Assembly: GCF_024006985.1 (NCBI RefSeq)
Contig: NZ_JAMXIB010000001.1
Location: 496,001-560,000, forward strand
DNA from: Robiginitalea marina
GTDB lineage: Bacteria; Bacteroidota; Bacteroidia; Flavobacteriales; Flavobacteriaceae
Reading direction: 5' to 3'
DNA: 64,000 nt
Position 1 is the first letter of the stretch. Every line of letters starts with the position of its first letter. The position numbers were made by a program, and so were the translations under genes. The notes under the pieces were generated by a model. The model made no database searches, was not told the origin of the DNA, and worked only from the letters and a program-made list of their open reading frames with translations. Shown piece after piece: positions 61,480 to 64,000 of the stretch.

Positions 61480-62862
61480 ATGAACCGAGCGCTACTCGCT
61501 TTTTTACTGATAGGGATATTTGGCTGTAATCAAAAGCAGGAGTCATCCGGTGCGATCTACTTCGCCGGTGAAATCGTGAACCCAACGGACTCCTATGTGA
61601 TCCTTTACAAAGGGGAAGAGCCCGTGGACTCGGCCCTTTTGGATGCCGACAACCGCTTCTTCATGGAACTGGATTCCCTGGAGGAGGGGTTGTACAATTT
61701 TTACCACCGACCCGAGTTTCAGTATGTCTACCTGGAAAAAGGGGATAGCCTCCAGATCCGCCTCAATACAGTTTCCTTTGATGAATCCCTGGTTTTTTCA
61801 GGCCGGGGCGAAACCCTCAATAATTTCCTGATCGACCTTTACCTGGAAACCGAAAGCGAGGAAGGGTTGATCCGCCATTCCTTTGTCCCCCTGGAACCCC
61901 AGGCCTTCAGCGCAAAGCTTGATTCGCTTAAATCAAATAAAATCAGTCGTTTGGAATCACTCCACAACGACTTTACCCTTTCAGAAAACGGATACGAACT
62001 GGCCCTTGCCAGTATTTTGTATAAAAATTTCTATTACAAGGAGAAGTATCCCTTTTGGCACCGGCAGGTCATTGGTGAAGGTGTCCTTCACGACCTTCCG
62101 GCCGATTTCTACGACTACCGCAGCCAGGTTTCCTACGACAACCCGAACCTGACTTTCCTGAAACCGTACTACGATTTCATGCTCTACCATATAGGTAACC
62201 TCGCCTTTATGGGATGCCAGAAATCCTGTGATATGGATCAGGCAAAGATCAGGAACCAGCTGCACTTCAACCAGCACCAGCTCCAGCTGATCGACAGCCT
62301 CGTTACCGGTCAGGACTTGCGGGATAACCTTTTCCGGACCGTAGCCTTTGAATACCTGCTAAAAAATGACACGGAAGAGAATTTCGAGATTTTCATGGAG
62401 GATTTCCATGCCCGCTCCGGCGAAAACAGGCACCTGGAGGAAATCAACCATCTAAGCGAGTCCATCCGCAACCTCAGGCCCAATGTGGAGTTGCCCGCCC
62501 TTCTGGTGGAAAACACCGAAGGGGAAAACCTCAGCCTGAAGGATATCGCCTCCAGGGGAAAAGTAGTCTTCTATTTCTGGTCGGGGCCAGAACCGCGACA
62601 CCTGGTCAACATCACCCGCAGGGTACATGACCTGAGCGAAAAACATCCCGATACCCGATTTGTGGGGATTTGCCTGCGAACCAGCCGTGACCGGTGGAAA
62701 ACCCTACTTGGGAACCATGGGCTCAAAGAAGAAGACCAGTTCTGGACCGGGGATTTCCAAAGTTTCGCCCATACGCTGGTGGTCTACCACCCCTTCAAAA
62801 GTATCCTTACCAAGGACGGCCGTATCATCGACGGGTTTGCCAACCTGAATACCTCATTCTAG
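61480..62862 (+). CDS. thioredoxin-fold lipoprotein lacking the CxxC motif
   Basis: A 460-residue lipoprotein: signal MNRALLAFLLIGIFGC with the lipobox cysteine near residue 16. The N-terminal domain (about 25-110) looks like the DUF4369-type beta domain of Bacteroidetes TlpA proteins, the middle is helical, and the C-terminal 130 residues form a TlpA/thioredoxin-like fold (VELPALLVENTEGENLSLKD, GKVVFYFWSGPEPRHLVNIT). Where TlpA has WCxPC this reads WSGPEP, so it cannot do thiol chemistry at that site. An ATG five codons upstream (61465) is the alternative start, but it would leave a leader of only a few bases. Confidence 0.82.
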   Translation: MNRALLAFLLIGIFGCNQKQESSGAIYFAGEIVNPTDSYVILYKGEEPVDSALLDADNRFFMELDSLEEGLYNFYHRPEFQYVYLEKGDSLQIRLNTVSFDESLVFSGRGETLNNFLIDLYLETESEEGLIRHSFVPLEPQAFSAKLDSLKSNKISRLESLHNDFTLSENGYELALASILYKNFYYKEKYPFWHRQVIGEGVLHDLPADFYDYRSQVSYDNPNLTFLKPYYDFMLYHIGNLAFMGCQKSCDMDQAKIRNQLHFNQHQLQLIDSLVTGQDLRDNLFRTVAFEYLLKNDTEENFEIFMEDFHARSGENRHLEEINHLSESIRNLRPNVELPALLVENTEGENLSLKDIASRGKVVFYFWSGPEPRHLVNITRRVHDLSEKHPDTRFVGICLRTSRDRWKTLLGNHGLKEEDQFWTGDFQSFAHTLVVYHPFKSILTKDGRIIDGFANLNTSF

Positions 62863-62919
62863 GCAGTTTTCTCAGATGCGCATTAACCGGGGGATCGCTT
62901 GCCCGGACAAGCGGTCGCT

Positions 62920-63576
62920 TCAGGAATTTCCTTTGCGATAATCTTCCAGGAACTTTTCAAGACCGATATCGGTGAGGGGGTGCTTAAGCAGGCCCTCAAT
63001 TGAGGAAAGGGGCCCGGTCATGACATCGGCCCCGAGCTTCGCACAGGCAATGATGTGCATCGTATGGCGGATGGAAGCAGCCAGGATTTCCGTTTCAAAC
63101 TCGTAGTTGTCGTAGATCTCCCGGATTTCCGCAATCAGGTTCAGCCCGTCGGTGGAGATATCATCGAGCCGCCCGATGAAGGGGGAAACATAACTTGCGC
63201 CTGCCTTGGCGGCCACCAGGGCCTGGCCTGCAGAAAAAACCAGGGTACAGTTGGTGCGGATCCCTTTTTCGGAAAAATACCGCAGGGCCTTTACCCCGTC
63301 GCGGATCATCGGGACCTTTACCACGATCTGTTCGTGGAGGTCAGCCAATTCTTCCCCCTCACGCACCATCTGGTCGAAGGTCGTGCCAATCACCTCAGCG
63401 GAAACGTCACCCTCCACAATGTTGCAGATATCCACATAATGCTTCAAAATGTTGTTCCTTCCGGTAATCCCCTCCTTGGCCATAAGGGAAGGGTTGGTGG
63501 TTACCCCATCCAGGACGCCGAGTTCCTGGGCTTCACGGATTTGGTCTATGTTCGCGGTATCGATAAAGAATTTCAT
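62920..63576 (-). CDS. tal: transaldolase / fructose-6-phosphate aldolase (short type)
   Basis: A 218-residue TIM-barrel enzyme of the pentose phosphate pathway. It begins MKFFIDTANIDQIREAQELG; GVTTNPSLMAKEG and VVKVPM, with the Schiff-base lysine, and NCTLVFSAGQALVAAKAGA follow. Short enzymes of this group may act as transaldolase or as fructose-6-phosphate aldolase; the first is more usual in organisms without a long transaldolase. It follows the SDR gene (63628) in the same direction, 51 bases after that gene's stop. Confidence 0.92.
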   Translation of the reverse strand: MKFFIDTANIDQIREAQELGVLDGVTTNPSLMAKEGITGRNNILKHYVDICNIVEGDVSAEVIGTTFDQMVREGEELADLHEQIVVKVPMIRDGVKALRYFSEKGIRTNCTLVFSAGQALVAAKAGASYVSPFIGRLDDISTDGLNLIAEIREIYDNYEFETEILAASIRHTMHIIACAKLGADVMTGPLSSIEGLLKHPLTDIGLEKFLEDYRKGNS

Positions 63577-63627
63577 GGATAAATGTGGTTTGAATGAGCT
63601 GGAAAAACGAGCGTTCCCCGGGCAAAA

Positions 63628-64000
63628 CTACAATTTATAATGGTTCAGCAACAGGCGTTCGTAGATTTTGTCGGGGAGGATTTTTTTCAGAACCAACGAC
63701 AGACGCTGCAGGAAACTGCCGGCCGTATAATGCACTTTCGGGTGGCGCTGCTGCAGAATCTGGTATACTTTTCGGGCAAGTACCACGGGGTCTTTCCCCG
63801 AGGCCACGTGTTGGTCCATGAGGTCGAGGGTGCGCCCGTAGGGCTCCCGGTAAGGGGAGCCCTGGAGCATCGGGCAATGGTATCTGCCGGCGGCAATGTT
63901 GGTAGCAAAGTCCCCCGGGGCAAGGTTAGCCATCCGTATGCCGAATTCCCGGATTTCCATCCGGTAGGCCTCGGTAATGATCCCCAGGGCCCCTTTTGAG
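63628..64000 (-). CDS. short-chain dehydrogenase, partial (N-terminus beyond window)
   Basis: The last 124 residues of an SDR are visible. The edge codons read SKGALGIITEAYRMEIREFG, which contains the catalytic-lysine end of the YxxSK motif; then MANLAPGDFATNI, the loop after the active site, and a C-terminus with LARKVYQILQQRHPKVHYTA. The N-terminal nucleotide-binding half lies past base 64000. Substrate unknown. Confidence 0.85.
   Translation of the reverse strand, partial: SKGALGIITEAYRMEIREFGIRMANLAPGDFATNIAAGRYHCPMLQGSPYREPYGRTLDLMDQHVASGKDPVVLARKVYQILQQRHPKVHYTAGSFLQRLSLVLKKILPDKIYERLLLNHYKL

Overview
The window reads as chromosomal DNA of a marine Flavobacteriaceae-type bacterium with an unusually high GC content for that group (about 55 % by eye). 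Supporting signs are the menaquinone-only quinone pathway, a TonB-type outer-membrane receptor with a carboxypeptidase-like N-terminal domain, DUF6090, DUF2853 and CvfB family proteins, a short 218-residue transaldolase, almost no Shine-Dalgarno sequences before genes, and recurring TAnnTTTG-like -7 boxes as known for the Bacteroidetes primary sigma factor. A Robiginitalea-like genome is my best guess; this is inference, not a database match. No rRNA, tRNA, insertion sequence, phage or CRISPR array was seen, and 55 protein genes fill almost all of the window.

Layout. 1-6748: threonine aldolase (cut by the window edge) and a secreted metzincin-like protease on the minus strand, then a plus-strand trio of circularly permuted ATP-grasp, alpha-E and transglutaminase-like proteins. 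6811-13086: prfB with its programmed +1 frameshift, an ArsC-like protein, a small secreted protein paired with an outer-membrane receptor, and fumC. 13153-22615: coiled-coil membrane protein, metallo-beta-lactamase lipoprotein, an active/inactive M16 peptidase pair, ettA, an oxidoreductase and a carboxyltransferase subunit. 22616-27687: three surface-type proteins, two of which are tandem paralogs with a receptor plug domain but no barrel.

27820-43217 is dominated by menaquinone biosynthesis on the minus strand: menC, a CPBP membrane protease and menE (overlapping or nearly so), followed by an M24 peptidase; and menI, menF, menD, DUF2853, cvfB, a SPOR-like protein, menA and a LytTR response regulator. 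menB is missing from the place where it often sits in relatives. A HisKA_2-type sensor kinase lies just beyond the regulator, across a 534-base gap that is rich in hairpins and may encode a small RNA.

43261-64000: esterase, dnaK (with a sigma-54-like promoter and a palindrome), serine deaminase, panB, an RluA-type pseudouridine synthase, leuA-leuB, pheT, a fasciclin-domain protein, a second ABC-F ATPase, a thioredoxin-fold lipoprotein without its cysteines, transaldolase, and a short-chain dehydrogenase cut by the right edge.

Genes work together most clearly in the menaquinone set (chorismate to DHNA and prenylation), the leucine pair, the M16 pair, and the ATP-grasp/alpha-E/transglutaminase trio. 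The strongest candidates for something poorly described are the barrel-less plug/TPR paralogs, the hairpin-rich gap at 35717-36250, and the trio at 3437-6748.
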